Below are positions 11,001 to 24,707 of a DNA stretch of 64,000 bases, in pieces. How positions within the stretch are numbered: position 1 is the stretch's first letter; the number at the start of each line of letters is the position of its first letter. A program made the position numbers and the translations under genes. The notes under the pieces are model-generated. The model saw only the letters and a list, made by a program, of their open reading frames with translations, was not told the origin of the DNA and did no database searches. This DNA is from Syngnathus acus (Eukaryota; Chordata; Actinopteri; Syngnathiformes; Syngnathidae): NCBI RefSeq assembly GCF_901709675.1, contig NC_051094.1:6785001-6849000 (forward strand), written 5' to 3'.

Positions 11001-14000
11001 TGATGAGTTTGTGGCTCCAGCTGAACCTCCAGCTGAAGAGAACACACAAGTGCAACAAGAGATCCATGACATGAGGTCATCTTGCATGATGCAGTGACAG
11101 CAGATCATATCATATATCATAATGTTTGCCAATAAAAGGCACTGGCAAACCTATTTCCTTGGGGGTGGGGGTAGGGGGGTCAAGGATGTCTCAGGATGTC
11201 CACAAAACATTTATTTACAAACATCTACAATATTAAAAAAAACCAAGCTTATAAAGATTTATTACGTGTTCCCCATTGGGAACGGTTGAAAATGTGAAAA
11301 CAATATTCTGGAAAAATCAGAAAATACCCAAATGTTAATCATATGGGCAGGCACTTGGGGTGTCAAAGCATATTTCAGGATGGGGAGGGGGCAGAGTACA
11401 TCTGGGTGGCAGAGAAGTGGGTGAAAACTGAAGTGAAACAATGATAAAAAGTTGTTTGCAGTTGTGCCAGCAGATATACCACAAAAGGTTTAGTTTGTTC
11501 TTTGGTGCCATCTACTGCCACTTGTAAGTAAGTGTAACATGGTGGGTCTCTACAGAAAAGCACTCAGTAAACTAATTTCATGGCCAGTGGGTGGATATTA
11601 GTTACATTTCTAGAGGTTTCAGATTTACAGGGATACAGTTGGAGAAAGATTTATATGCTGAGATTAGCAAACCAGGCAAAAATGCCATGACCACTAAACC
11701 AAGCGCTCCCTCACTTGACTTCCTTCACTAAGCTTGTGTTTTCCCAAGAGGCCTTGCTCAGGCTTCCAGTGGGTTTAAGGGAAGAAACATGAAACTACAT
11801 GTCCTGATTTGATCTTCAACTTTCCACTGGAGTGCACACATGGTGCACTTGTTTGGCCGACTTTGCAAATTTTGCAAACTTAAGTGTTGTGGAATTTACA
11901 AAAGACTTGTCAACTCACTGCCTCCCAGTTGGTGCTGTTCTTTTCCCTGTACTGGACCTCGTAGACAATGTTCATCCATCCAACTTTGACATCTGCAGAG
12001 GGAGGCGGCTCCCACGTCACCATGACGTCGTAAGTGAGCCCAGAGGGACTCACATTTAGGCAGGTCCAGTTGAGAGCCAATGGAGGGTCAGGACGTACTG
12101 CCAAGGAAAATGACTGCTTGTAAATCATGTCAATTTGGTCATTTTAATCAGATTTTTTCTCTTTGACTCAATGGAGTTTGGGAAACACTGGTCTATAAAA
12201 TGACTTTGTCAAAGCAGGATAAAATTATCTTAGCTAAATGTGAAAATCTGTGTGGAGTTGATCCCCATTGGACATTTTTATTATTTTTTATTTTTTTACA
12301 AATCCCCAAATTCTTTAAAAAAAATGGTGACTGGGAAAAAAAAAAAAGACTCCCACCAAAATATTTTTTAAAAAATGGCAAAAAAAATCTGAAAATGCAA
12401 TATTGTACTTTAGCAAAAGTTATAATCCAAAAATATGCTAGCTACGAACCAATGTTTTCCACGGAGAAGCAGTCATCTGTGTTGAAATAGGTAACGTTGT
12501 CTCGGCTGCGAAGTTGTATGCAGTAGGTGGTCCAAATGGCTGTGTGGTTTCTATCAAAGAAGCACTCCCGCCTCGAGTGGAAATACTCTGGACACTCTTT
12601 CCATTCGTCCTTGGTGGAGAAGCTGGAGTCAGAAATAAACAAAAGCAAACATGTCAGCCACAGAAATGCTGTCTGCTTAATAGCAGTTGTTTGGGCTCTT
12701 TGCTTGGTCACGACCCTCACCCTATAACTCGTTTCTGATAGAAGACCCTCAGTGCTCCAGGGTCTGATAGATTGTTGAAACTGCCCGGACTCCACCAGCA
12801 GCTGAACGTCACCTGGTCTCCGGATGAACACTTCGTGAAGTGAGGTTCCACGGGAGCTGGCAAGAAAAGACAAAAAAAGAAATCTACTTTATTCACCTTC
12901 AAAGCGATTGAGACTTTTTGATCTATTGAGTGACAAGCATGTCCGTCCATCCGTCCATCCCCCTGATTTTTCCACCCTTATAATTTCATTCAACTGCTTA
13001 TGCTCGGTTCGATGCCTGCTTAATCTCATAGATCACTGCATTCCTGTCCGCTACGCCGTACACCCTCCCCGTCAACGGACCAGGCCCTTCATCTTCTGTA
13101 AGTTGTGGTTCACACGCCCCCCCCCCACTCCTCTCCTCATCCAACAAATTTCAGCTGCCAGCACCAAAGGTTCAACAGACTGAACACAGTGTGAAAACTA
13201 GCGGAATAATCTTTGCAAAAATATCTGTTGTAGTCATATATGTGCAGAAAATGTGCAAAGTAGCATTTTTCGGAAGATGGCTCTGCATGTGCGTCAGAGG
13301 TGAAAAGTTTCACAGTGACACCTGCAAACCTTTCAAATACCCTTTTTCATCTCCCGCTAACGCCGACAGATTTTTTTTTTCTTAGTCATCTCAGAAAAGT
13401 CTACCTGTCACCAAGTGACAAAGTGGCTATAATGTCGACTTAAGTTCAAGTTTAAACAGGGTAACCCGTGCGGAGGGCGGTTGCAGTCAACACTGTGCAA
13501 GCTCGACAAACCTGTTTTCAAAATTACTGAGTTATGCTCTCAATTAAATATTGTTTCTATTTTCTCCTACATTACCCTCTTTGCAATTACTAAGGTGAGG
13601 ACACAAATTGAAGACCAGGGAGAGTAGTTCTTCAAAAAAACAAAAAAAAATCCACAGGATATGGTGGTACTCCTACAATTTTAATATTTTAATTTTCCAT
13701 TGAGATTTAGTAAAAACCTTCCAGAATGTTCGACTTATTATGTAACCCTAGGCATAATTTAGAATTCACAACTTTAGAAGTTCCACTTTGTGCATGAAAA
13801 TAATTCTCATCCCCTTATAAAGAGCACTATCTTATCTAGTTGAACATGCAGTCCATTTATACGTTGCTGAGCCATTTTGCATCCTAGACGTCGGGTAAAA
13901 GGTTACCCATTAAGGGCCACTCTTTGAAAGGCCCAAATGCGCCACTTCCCTTGCCACAGACAGTCGCCATATTGTGAAATGGTCCGTGGTAGCCAATGAG

Positions 14001-17000
14001 GCCCCGCCGGTGTCAATAATATTCTTCTTCCAGCTCATTTTGCAGATTCAAGTTAAACATGAGGTTAATGGCATAATGGAAAGAAAAAAAATCTTGATGC
14101 AGAAGACTCAGGTCGACAAAATAAGTGGAAATGGGTGTACTTTAGCTGAATATTTGAAATATAATTTAAATAAAATGTGGCTATGACATTTTACAGTGAA
14201 GTAGCAAAAAAACAAAATGTCTGACTCATTTCCGTAGTTCAAATTTGGATAACGGATACTTACTAGCAGAGCAAAGTCGAATTAATCAAAGACCCCCCTG
14301 AGGTGCATTCTGGGACGTTTAGGAGGGATTTGGGAATAGAACAGCTTGGAAAGTAGTAATGACAAGGACAAACATAAAGAGATTAAGTGAAGCCTTAAGG
14401 CACTCCAAAGGTCCCGAACAGGTCGAGAAAAGATCTTGCAACAAGATAAAAGCAGGTGATAAAAATAACAGTCAACATGCATGTGAACCTGGACCTTGAA
14501 AACAAAGAACCTGTGAACAACTTCAAAGTGAAATTGTCCAACTGCCAAGGACTTGCGGTCAAATGTCGTTGGGTGCGTGGGGCCAGCCATGACTGCATGT
14601 GAATGATAGCGTTTATGACCTGAGGAGAGCTTTACAGTTACTACCGTTTTTAAGAAGAGGAGGGCATCCATTTGAGTAATCTGCGGTTAATTGGGGTAGG
14701 GCATCCATTTAGCAGGTTGATGAAAATCTGGTTTGTCAATTTTGCTGTCTTAAAAGTTCACAGCATACTTTTATTACATCCGAACATTCTGATCATTTCA
14801 CCTGCTATTGCACACATAACGTGGCATTGCACTGCAGAATGTGTGACATCATCACACGAGACAAGCAAACATTTTTAATCTAGCCCAGGCCACACTTAAG
14901 TGTGAAATCCTTCACTCCTTCATCTTCAATATTTGTCGAACCCTTCCAGTGTTCTGTGTTCCAGTGTTGTCTGTTGAACCACTTTCTCTATTTTTGCAGC
15001 CCTCTGAATATTTTTTTTTTCTTTGCAATTGTTGTCCACACACACCCAGAACTCGCCTCTGTTGAAATGTGTGCACAGAACGGGGGAGTGACCGTGTCTG
15101 TGGTTGCTGCTGGTTACCACCTCTGTGCTGTGGAACACGGTGTCATGCAACAGCATCAATCATTAGGCCTGACAAACAGAGGGTGGGGGGATGAAAAAAA
15201 TAAATAAAAAAATCACACGCTAAGCGGACACTTAGAAATAAAAGGCTCTGTCTCTGAATGTCCTCAAGCTCCAGGCCAGAAGCACAAACATAAAGTCAAT
15301 ACTCTTTATTTTCTTTGTATTTTTGGCAATATTTCACGTATAGACACAAAAATGACAAATACGCTGTGACGTTCAAGCCAGGCAAGAAGTTGGCATTGCC
15401 ACTTGGAATTTGGCTCCATGCGTCAAGCAAAAAATAATAATAATAATAACAATAAAAAATGCATTGGGATTGTAACGAACGACTTAACTTTTTTTTTGGC
15501 TTACATTTGTTTTTGATACAAAAAATAATAGTTGCTTTGCAAAGACCGTAAAGACGTTCCTGAGTGGTTATTCTGTGGTGATGTTGGGTGTGTTAGGAAT
15601 TTTTTTCCTCTTTCCCGGAAAACAGTCTTGAGTGAATGGTAAAGGTTATTCACTATGCTGCCTCTCACAGGTCAGTCTTGGTACTACAACAGACTTTGCA
15701 TTTAAGTGACGTCACACAATTTGTATGCTGTGTTGGTCACGTCAATAAAAAAAAAAAAATCCAAAAATATGGTGACTTTTTCTCTCATCATGTCTGGAAT
15801 AACACTTTTTCGAAAGCAAGAGCGAGGTTCAAATGGCTCTAATAAGAAAAAGCACGTGGGGTGGACTGCAGGCAACAGGTGGAGGGTTGGGAAAGGCACA
15901 AGCTGCACTTTTGTTTGCTCGCCTTATCAGCGTCGACGTTGTTTTCAGATACTTTAACGCTTGTTGAGGAACACCGGCACAGTGCAGCGATCGATGGGGA
16001 GGCCATTTTAAGCCACAACGGTGGATTTGTCCAAACGTTATCATCGGTTGTCTGAGGGCTTATCAGAGAGGTAACGCAAGCCCAAGATAAGAAGAAGTGT
16101 GCTGCAGTTTAGGGAAAACGTACAATTGGGTGGAGAAACGTTTCCAGCAATTTTACAGATGCGACATCCAACATTGTAACAATTAAGGTGTACTTTCCTT
16201 GTAACGAGTCTGCTCAATTCAATTTCAGGCAATTTCAGTGTCAACTATTCTGTTTTTGTCTGGTTCTTGTGTGAGGAGTGTCAAACACATCCACGCTCAG
16301 CTCACATTTTGGCTATTCAAAAATGATTTGTTTGTCATCACAATGTGTTATGCGTGCCACATGCAGTAGCCAGGACTATTTCATCTTGGCAGTTCTGACC
16401 AAGAAAAAAAAAAGCACATCCACAAGACATTCTTCCAAAAACAGCACCATACCAGCCCAAGCGCTTGGCCATATTTCATAAGAGCTCTGGCTTGCATATC
16501 TTCTGGCGACTACAAGAATGATAGATTCGATTTTAAACCAGTCCGTCCTTAACGATAAAACATGTTTGGCTGAGAGTCTGTAGAAGTTGGCAGCCGAAGC
16601 CTCCGCAATTTGCCGGTCAGACTGTCTGAAGACATGGATTAATCGTCGTACTTGATTGATTCATCAATACTTTCACATTTACACCAGACTATAAATAAAA
16701 ACCTTTCAGGTGTGGGTGTGTCTGAAAAGGTAAGCACAAATTCATACCTCCACGCTGCAACGCCCAATCCAGAAAAACCTGCATTTGAAGCAGCTATTTG
16801 ACCGTTTTGCTATAGGGCCCCCATGCACTTACAAAGGTGAGCTTGTGTATTTGGAAAGCAACAAGGACATGGTCAGAAGAGGTCAAGTCACTGAATGTGC
16901 ATCCAAGCAAATGATGTCTTGAAATAAACATTGAGCAAAAAGTCTGCACAACCACGTACACAACTTTAAACAGTCAAAGCGGTCCATAATTATATGTAAG

Positions 17001-19368
17001 CTTTGGAAGAAAAAAAAAAATCAAAGACTGTCTGAACCTGCAATACTCTAAAGGTTTTACAGACACAAATTGTTATTGTGTATTTTCAATATTAAGGAAT
17101 TGGAACTTGTCTCACTAGGAATGAGCAGGTGCCCACACTTGGTAAGAATCAACAAGCTTTTTTTTTTTGTGGTGCCAGATGTAAAATGGGTGCTTCGTAG
17201 TGTATGATGGTGTAAAATGTTTTGGACTTTCAAGTGAAAGCAAGGGAGACAAACCCAACAGAAGGAACAAAAAATAAAAGAACAGCCAAACCATTAAAAT
17301 GAATGGCTTTTTTTTTTTTTTTTCTCTTTGTCCCAACTGCCTGCCAACTCGTGTCCAACAAATTCCATGAAAAGTGTCCTGGTGAGGTTTGTGTAATCCT
17401 GCTGTGAGTCCAAAAGACAAACAGACACACAGACAGCCAAATCAACATAACCTCTGTGGCCATGTAGTCATCTTTTATATTGATTTTTTGCAATCGGAAA
17501 AGGACACAAACGTGTATCCTAAGGGGTTGTTCTTGAAGGGATTGTTTATTTGTCCTCCAGCAAACCAACCAATCCAAAAATATTTCATGGATGTTGCCAA
17601 CATTTTGACACGGTATTACCGCAAATTTAGATTAGCAGATTTTCTTAGGCCTAATTTAAGCACAATGAACATTTTTACGCCTGGTAAATGAAGTATAGTA
17701 GGGCTGAAACTAACAATTATTTTAATATTCAATTCATCTGTTGATTATTTAGTCGGTTAATCAACGATTCAGATAAAAGTTTTAATTTCCATCCCTTTAT
17801 TTAAAACAGGACATTATTTCAAACATATTTAGGATTCAGTTACTGGTCCGGCAAAAATTATATTTCCAGTAAAAGCAAATGTTTACAAATGTTATATTTT
17901 CATTTAAAATAAAGATACAGCAATAATAATACTTACATGGAAGTGTAAAAAGAATATGTCCTCTTGGGAGGCCCAAGGAATTGGGCAACTTTTCAATTAA
18001 ACTTGGTCTTGAATCAGCAATTATAAAAAATGATTTTTGATTCATTTGATGATCAGCGTGCTTGAAATTTTGCTTAAGACATGAAACATTTATCGCATCA
18101 CGTATCAACACATACTGACAACGTGCATGGAATTATAGAAACAAGAATGAATCAATAAGTCAGCATTTACTGTGCTCTTCCACTAACCGTCAGCATCTCT
18201 GGGCTCAATGCGGTCAAGGCAACGTCAAATCATAACAACCCCCCCACCCCTATCATTCTTTCACCTAAATATTTCACCCGGCTCGGTGACAGTTGTTCCC
18301 ACCGCCCAATGTTCCCGAATTGAGCAGTCCCTGGACTTTGATAGAGTGGCCCGGGGCGTCCGTGCGTTTACCCCCGGCGCTGATATCGATCAGGAAATCG
18401 CTGCGTTTGCTCAACGCTGAACCTTCTGCGCAAACACAGCATTCTGCAACACACGTCTGACATAAGATGTGATGAAGTTTTGCCCTTAATCGAATGCATT
18501 AATGTTTGATAAGTCACGTGCAGACTGTCTGACACACCAACAGTTTATTTCAAACCTGAAACAAATTTATGACCTCTTCCAGGAAGGTTCTGTTTCACCT
18601 ACATGTGATCATTTGTCACACCAGTAGTCCTCAAAGAAATGTCACATGCCACATGCATAAGGCAATAGGACCCTGTTGTCATTCTAAAATGCTATTGTCA
18701 CATAAATAAAAATTTTTTTTTCTTTAAATATCATTTGAATTTAATTATCTTTCTAAGAGTTTTTTTTTTTTTTTTTTAGTCTTTCAATGCCCAATAATGA
18801 GTTAATTGTACTCGGTCATTTGCAGGAAACACACACACGTATAAAAAGAACCCCCCCCCCCCCCCCCCCCCCCCCCCCAAAAAAAAAGATTTTCAAACGT
18901 ATACAGACCGATGACAAAATAAGTCACAAAAATAATGAATACAGATGAATACATTTTAAAAATCTGCATGCCATGTGTATGCAATTAAAAAGATGCTATG
19001 CCAGCCAGCTAAAGTTTTAAACAGATTATCCAACATATTCACATGTTCAAATCTCATCATATGAGATTGTAATTGATCATGTTTATTTGTGATCTTGTTA
19101 CATATCGTGCGCTTGGATCCAAAAGAAACGTAATAACTTGGCCTGTCCTATAATGTAGCCAGCAACAGGAGATTACGAATTTAGCCTTGACCTGAGTTCT
19201 GCGAATTTAAGATACAGAGCAACCAGAGAGTGGCACGTCCCCCTTACCTGATGGCGTCATGTGGTGCCAGTCGGTGTCAAAGGCCGAGGCCGGAGACGAA
19301 AGCCAGGCCGGGGAGGACGTGAGGAGGAAGAGCAGGAGGCCGGACGAGGCTGAGGACGCCGTCGCCAT
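8037..19368 (-). CDS. ghr: Growth hormone receptor, teleost type I, nine coding exons
   Basis: Coding exons, 5' to 3' on the minus strand: 19368-19248, 12856-12721, 12622-12450, 12097-11919, 11032-10873, 10799-10709, 10634-10565, 9018-8789 and 8706-8037. They give 609 aa. A signal peptide (about residues 1-30) is followed by two fibronectin-III domains with the class-I cytokine-receptor cysteines and FSCWWSPG. The WSxWS-equivalent is FGDFS (239-243), as in GH receptors. The single transmembrane helix is about 259-283. Box 1 is LLPPIPAPK (292-300) and box 2 is in exon 9 (EPWVEFIEVD). The tail has tyrosine motifs DFYAQV, SPYIS, PDYTVVQ and VGYVTPD, likely STAT5/SHP docking sites. It binds growth hormone or somatolactin at the plasma membrane and signals through JAK2. 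All three extracellular disulfide pairs are present, which marks teleost type I. A 5' UTR exon lies upstream: the acceptor AG is just beyond 19372. Confidence 0.96.
9730..9792. promoter_or_regulatory. RFX/X-box-like motif with an 11-bp inverted repeat
   Basis: GTTGCCCTGGTTAC (9730-9743) resembles an RFX X-box. Directly after it GCGTTGCTACA (9748-9758) and TGTAGCAACGC (9782-9792) form a perfect 11-bp inverted repeat that also contains GTTGC/GCAAC half-sites. Function is inferred only. Confidence 0.35.
10010..10135. repeat. Diverged short tandem duplication
   Basis: Two to three related units of about 45-50 bp containing ACATTRAGTAAATRTG, GGTAACTGGTATGCA or GATAACTTGTATGCA, and CACTTCAA or its variants. 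Lies in a GHR intron. Confidence 0.5.
11504..11521 (-). promoter_or_regulatory. CTCF-like motif in a GHR intron
   Basis: On the minus strand GTGGCAGTAGATGGCACC, close to the CTCF core with one or two mismatches. Weaker than the two other sites. Confidence 0.3.
17699..17830 (+). mobile_element. Copy of an ATTAATCG-rich dispersed fish repeat (probable non-autonomous DNA transposon)
   Basis: Begins AGGGCTGAAACTAACAATTA and continues with clustered GATTAT/TTAATCAACGATT motifs, the recognised start of an abundant fish repeat. The right end fades into diverged sequence. A second copy in the opposite orientation is at 24708-25100. Confidence 0.55.
18851..18878. repeat. Homopolymer tract of 28 C
   Basis: Uninterrupted C28 followed by A9. 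On the GHR sense strand this is G28, able in principle to form a G-quadruplex. Length may be inexact because of sequencing. Confidence 0.9.
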
Positions 19369-20334
19369 GATGCTGGAGAAGAGCAACAGAGGAAAAGAGT
19401 GAACGAGTGGCAAGTGGGGGGGAAGAAAACTTCTGGTTTCCTCTCTCCCTCCCGTGCTGCCCATTTTCATTTTCAGAAACTTTTCAAAATTTAACCTTAT
19501 ATTTGCTGCTTGTCTTTGCTACTCTTTCAACTGACAATATCCCATCACAGGACTATTGAAGGCTTATTTCATACTTCTTATAGTGTATTTAAACATTCAG
19601 TCCCTGGTAATTCTGGAACACAATTCATGATTAAAAAAAATAAATATGAAAAGTTATTGTATAGCAGTCATCAATAAAGACAGAAAACCTCAGGTCCAAG
19701 TAAATAGGTGACTGCTTAGAGTGTGGGAGTCCAAACAGTCAAGTCCAAATATAGGTCAAACTGCCCACACCCAAGGCTATTTACAGCTGTGTCCCTGCAA
19801 CTTGTTTCTGGAAGGCCCAAAGAACACAACGTACAGGAACACTCTTAAGTTGACACTGCCAATTAATTCTCACAGCATATTAAATAAACAAGGCTTTACT
19901 ACAGAGACTGTTTGCGAGCAAAAATATAGTACTGTGAGTTTCAAACAGTGAGCCCCTCCCCCCCCCAAAAAAAAACCCTGCTTCGTCTAATGAATGCGCA
20001 AATTTCCAAATTGCATTAGCAAGTGCAAGCAAATACAAATGCCCCAAAAGCAAAAGAACAAAAACAAAAACAGCAAAATGCAATGATGTTAAATCATTGA
20101 AAGCCGAAGAAATGAGTCAGGATTGCACGAAAGAAACAAAGCAATAAATCATTGAATGTGTGTGTATGTGTGAGGGAGTGGGGGGACTTGAAGTGGTGGA
20201 GGGGTGAGTGCGGAAAGATTCCAGAGGCCGCACAAGGCCAAGTCATACAGTGCAAGAATTCAAGCAAGAAAGCTGTGAAGCCATTAACTCATCTGCCTTG
20301 ACAGAGAAACTCCATTTAAAAACAATTTGTTTTT

Positions 20335-20712
20335 GTTTGAACTTCTGCCCTCTGGGAGGCGGTACAGGAGCCTGCGCTCCCGCACCACCAGACTTTCCAA
20401 CAGCTTCGTACTCCAGGCTGTTAGGATCCTGAACTCGCTCCCCCTTTCAGCGTAGCGTCCTGTTCTTGCTGTATGCTCACTGGCTCGGTTTTGCCCCTCA
20501 TATTCAATGGGTTATTGGTCTGTTTTTATTCATCGCTCATTTTATTTTATTTATTATTTATTATTTATGGTTTGTGCCTACTTGTTTTTGTTTTGTGTCG
20601 CCTACTTGTATGTCTCGTCACCGTGGGATGGAGGAAACGGAATTTCGGTTTCTTTGTGTGTCTTGACGTATGAAGGGATTGACAATAAAGCTGACTTTGA
20701 CTTTGACTTTGA
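20335..20712 (+). mobile_element. 5'-truncated LINE 3' end (CR1/L2/Rex-like)
   Basis: The frame at 20342-20455 reads LLPSGRRYRSLRSRTTRLSN, then SFVLQAVRILNSLPLSA and a stop. This is the usual C-terminus of a fish non-LTR retrotransposon reverse-transcriptase ORF. It is followed by a T-rich 3' UTR, GACAATAAAG, and a short (TGACTT)n tail near 20690-20712. Only the last about 380 bp are present, so it is a dead copy. The clade is inferred from memory of similar tails. Confidence 0.75.
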
Positions 20713-23700
20713 TTCTTTTCCAAATGACATGGCAGCTCTTTTTATGCTTCAGGCTCATTAAAGGTTTCGTCAGTCTCTCGCTGTCATTTATATCAAGCGG
20801 ATGAAAAAAAGGAACATGTCAACTGGGTAAATAGAATGGCTTAAAGTTGCGCGAAAATGTATTTGATGTTTTAGAAAAGCGATACATATTTTCATAGGTG
20901 GGCATTGGGTGTTTGCTCAAAGGCACGTGTGTGGCGTGATGCAACTTCAGGTGAATGCCCAGAGTCACCGCCCACCTTTCTCCTGAATGAGAGCCAGAAA
21001 CATTTAATTCTCTTCCTTGACACGGCAGGATTGTTTTTTTTTACTGCTGCTTTCACACAAACTGGCAGATTGTATTTTTTGTATGCGGACCTCAGCCAGC
21101 GACAAACCTTGACTCCGCCAAAAAGCTTGCCAGAGCCAATCAGAGAAGAGGGAGGCTCGACACAGGTCTCAAGGGGTCCCTCTGTAAACATACGGTCAAC
21201 TTTACACTACCTCTAACACACGTACACACTGCTTATTAATCATCTGTGTTTACTAAAGACAAGCTGACACGGCAAAAGGGAAAGCTACCGATGGGATTTA
21301 AGATGAAGTAACAGTGAAGAGATAGATAGAAGGTTATGAGGGGAAGAAGTCACATGAGCCGTGTTGGCAAAGCGCACGGTTGCACACACACAAAAGGGCA
21401 ACGTTGACAAATTAGAGGTCCTTGCAAAAAAAAAAAAAAAAAAAAATCTGTTCAGTGTACAGAGAAAAAGGATTGCAGTGTGAAGTTAAGAGGAAAAATG
21501 ATTGGAGTGTGAAGTTAAGTCATGACCTGTAGCGTGAAAGTAATTTTTTTTTTTGCATATATTATGGTCATCTAGTTGGCTTTTATGTCTGCCCAGTAGT
21601 GTTCTTCAGTGCACGCTCACCACAAGGTGATAAACAGTCGAGCCACGAGCTTAACACTATCTGTGAAGGTGTCGCTGACATGTGAAGAAGTTAAACAATG
21701 TGGCAGTTAAGCCTACAGGCTTGTGGATCATTTTGAATAGTTTTGCAAATAGTTTTTGAAAAGTGCACATCTTAAATGCAAATTAGCCATAATTACATGC
21801 AAGGCTTTTCAATGTACGTCACAGTTTGTTGACAGAATTACACAACTAATGAGTAACGTGCATGCACATGACAAAGCTGGGCCAGGTTTTGATGAGATGA
21901 CAATTACCAGTGTGACAATTAACTCTCCGTGTTGCCAATTTCTATTTCTTCATAAACACAGTTATCAAAGAGGGAGAAGTCACCCCTCACCTATACTGAA
22001 GTAAAATGGATTGATTTTTGAGCCAAAGACAAATGAGTGAGGAAGATCAAAATTGGGTACACACAGACATTATCCTGACATCTGAACTTTGACCTGTTTT
22101 ACTGCCGCTTCTCCTCGCTCTTGTTCACACAGGCCTGCAAGCCATATACATTTTTTTTTTACTTACTACATACTTGCTAATTTTGTGAAAAAGCAATTCT
22201 CCCCAATTTGAACATTTTAATCGACAGTTAACCTTTGCAAAGGTGCTTGATTGCGTTGAGGTCAATTCTTCCACATAAAAATTCATCCAAATGTGCTTCT
22301 AAGGACTTGACAGAATAGGCTCTTCTGCATTCTGTTGCTGACAACAAACAATTGTCCAAAATGTCTCGATGAGATAAAATTCCATGAAGATGAAAAAGAT
22401 TATGAGTTATCCAGAACGTATGTAGTCTAACGAATATGTGAGCCACCTAAATAGCATACGGACACAGCAGACAGTGAACATGAGCCTGCATGTTGCAGCA
22501 GGGAGGATTCAGAAGGAGTAGGAGGAGCCTGCGAAAGAAGCAGCCCACAGCTCTGCCTTGTTCCAAGTTCCTCACCACCGCCTTCATACACACATTAAAC
22601 CTATGCAGAGCATATTCATGTGTGTTTAAATGTGTGTCGCACACAAATGTCAACAGAGGAAGAGCTTTTCTAACCCGCTCGCATTGGAATATCAGACGGC
22701 TCCGATGTCTCTTCTCCGGTTTCGAAAAAGAGAGTGGAAAAGTCAGAGTCAGCACACTGGCATGGGAGCAGCCACGGCTGGAAGGAGATCAGCACGCACA
22801 TCTGCAGAGCTCCCTGTGTGAAAAATCAAGTGTGCGTATCCGAGCAGCAACAAGACGATGAGAGCAAAGTGTGCACTCTTCAGAAGTGAAAAGTCAACTT
22901 GGCATGTGCGGACTTGCAACAAGTCCAATTTTGAACCAGCAACTGTCAAGTAAAATTAAAAATGATCATAATTCCCCCGATCCGCCCATTTGATATTTTT
23001 CCAAGTAACTGGCTGTCTACCGAGACAGTTATTCTAAATTAAGGAGGATTAAAATGTCAAGCCTGAGCTGCGTGAATTTTAATTTGGCAGTTTAGTTTGA
23101 TGTGGATGCTGCATGCAACAAAGTGTAGATATTTTGAGAATTTCTAACCAATCGAGATCCTCTCCAAAACCCAAACTTAGAAAAATAGGTATTGTATTGC
23201 CATATTTTGGGGGGGACTCAATGAAAATTGTCACCATTTTGTGCAACCCTCCCACATTTGGACAATAGTAATACACTCAAATAATTAAGTAAGCTTTGCT
23301 GAGATCACAGAGGAAATAAAATAAAAGAAAGGTTGCTTTGCCTCTGAATGCATGTAGCATGAGAGCATATACAAATTACAACTTTGTTGCCATGAATTCA
23401 CAAAAACACATCTCCCATAATGTTCACTTTTCAACCTAGCAGTAAAGCAAATAGTTTCAAATGCATCCACTAAATTAAGCAAAATATTAACACTTTAAAT
23501 GGTGCATGTTTCCGTGAGTGAGTTTGCAGCCAGTCTTTCAGGTTTGCAAAGCTACATAGAAGTTATAAAACTACCTCAAGATATCACCACCACAAAAAAT
23601 AAAAACTAATTACGGTGCCTGCTTGATGATCTTCACTTGTGGACGCAATCAGAACTGACTTGGGACCCTTTTTGGGTCCCCGATCCTCAGTTGACCTAGC

Positions 23701-24707
23701 GTCCACGAATTTAGAAATAAGCTTTGTTGAGGCCGGAGGAGAATATAAAAGAGAAACACATGTTGCTTTGCATCACCACACAGCGAGCACGAAAGCCTGC
23801 GCAATATTACCTCATCGTATATAAACTATAAACTCAATCACATCTAAGATTCGATTTATTATGACCTGATGCATTATGTCCGCTAATCATGCAAAGTTAT
23901 CACTTCTCAGTGGTGATAGTATGCGTGAAAGACTGTTGCAGCCAGCTAGTTTTTTTTTTTTTTAAGTTCGCCAAAGTTTCCCACGCAGCAAAAACTATGA
24001 AAAGATCATGACAAGCACAATGACAAAAGAAAAACGCTATAAAAACAAGTGCTTACTTTGCACGAAGCGTCACGATGGAATCCTGCAAGGAGCAGATGGA
24101 CTTTTTTTCTTTTTTTTTTTTCCACGACTGCACAACTTGCTCATCTACACGCACGCAATTCACTCCAAGTCTTCTTGACTAGATTTAAACTGGAGTCCCC
24201 TTGCTTCCACTCGCTTGTGTCCATGTATGCGGGAGACTACTACTTCTTACCGGGAAAGCCCACGCAAGCTCACACACACAACACGTCCACACATACTCGA
24301 ACACGTCCACAGTGATCCGTCTCCCTCACATGGCGGTGAGGCACCCCCATCCGCCGAAAGAGTCCAACCTCCTTCTCAAGACCCGCAGCCAACAGGAGCC
24401 GGAGGACATCCAAGGCTAAAATACATCCGCCTCTTAAAGAGCTGCGCACACGCTCATTTCGTATTTGCATCATCTTTTTCGAATTGAACTTTATTTTCTT
24501 TTGGCAAAACTGATCTTTTTTTGTGTTTGAATTCGTTGTCCCAATAACCTTTTGTCGGCTTGTTTAGAAATAACAGATATGTCATTTCACATTTAATATA
24601 TTAAATTTAAAAAAAAAAAAAGTAAAATTGAGCATCTCTCATGGAATTATTTAGTCTTGTTTATATGTGGACAGCTTGATGCATTATATATCCAAGAAAG
24701 GCACAAT

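Larger units (their letters stand above)
8790..12720 (-). other. GHR introns 3-9, compact part of the gene
   Basis: Introns between GHR exons are 0.1-1.5 kb here. The intron at 9019-10564 holds an RFX-like motif and inverted repeat (9730-9792) and a diverged tandem repeat (about 10010-10135). The intron at 11033-11918 holds a CTCF-like motif (11504-11521). No extra exon is evident. Confidence 0.6.
12857..19247 (-). other. GHR intron 2 (between signal-peptide exon and first FNIII exon)
   Basis: 6.4 kb of AT-rich intron. It contains an old dispersed repeat (17699-17830), a 28-base C tract (18851-18878) and an unexplained GC-rich patch (18286-18425). Near 12935-13030 is a CCATC-rich start that may be a decayed copy of a common fish repeat. 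No exon seen. Confidence 0.6.

Noticed and set aside
18208-18420. A coding exon of an unknown gene
   Set aside because: No splice context and no recognised family; kept only as an unexplained GC-rich patch.
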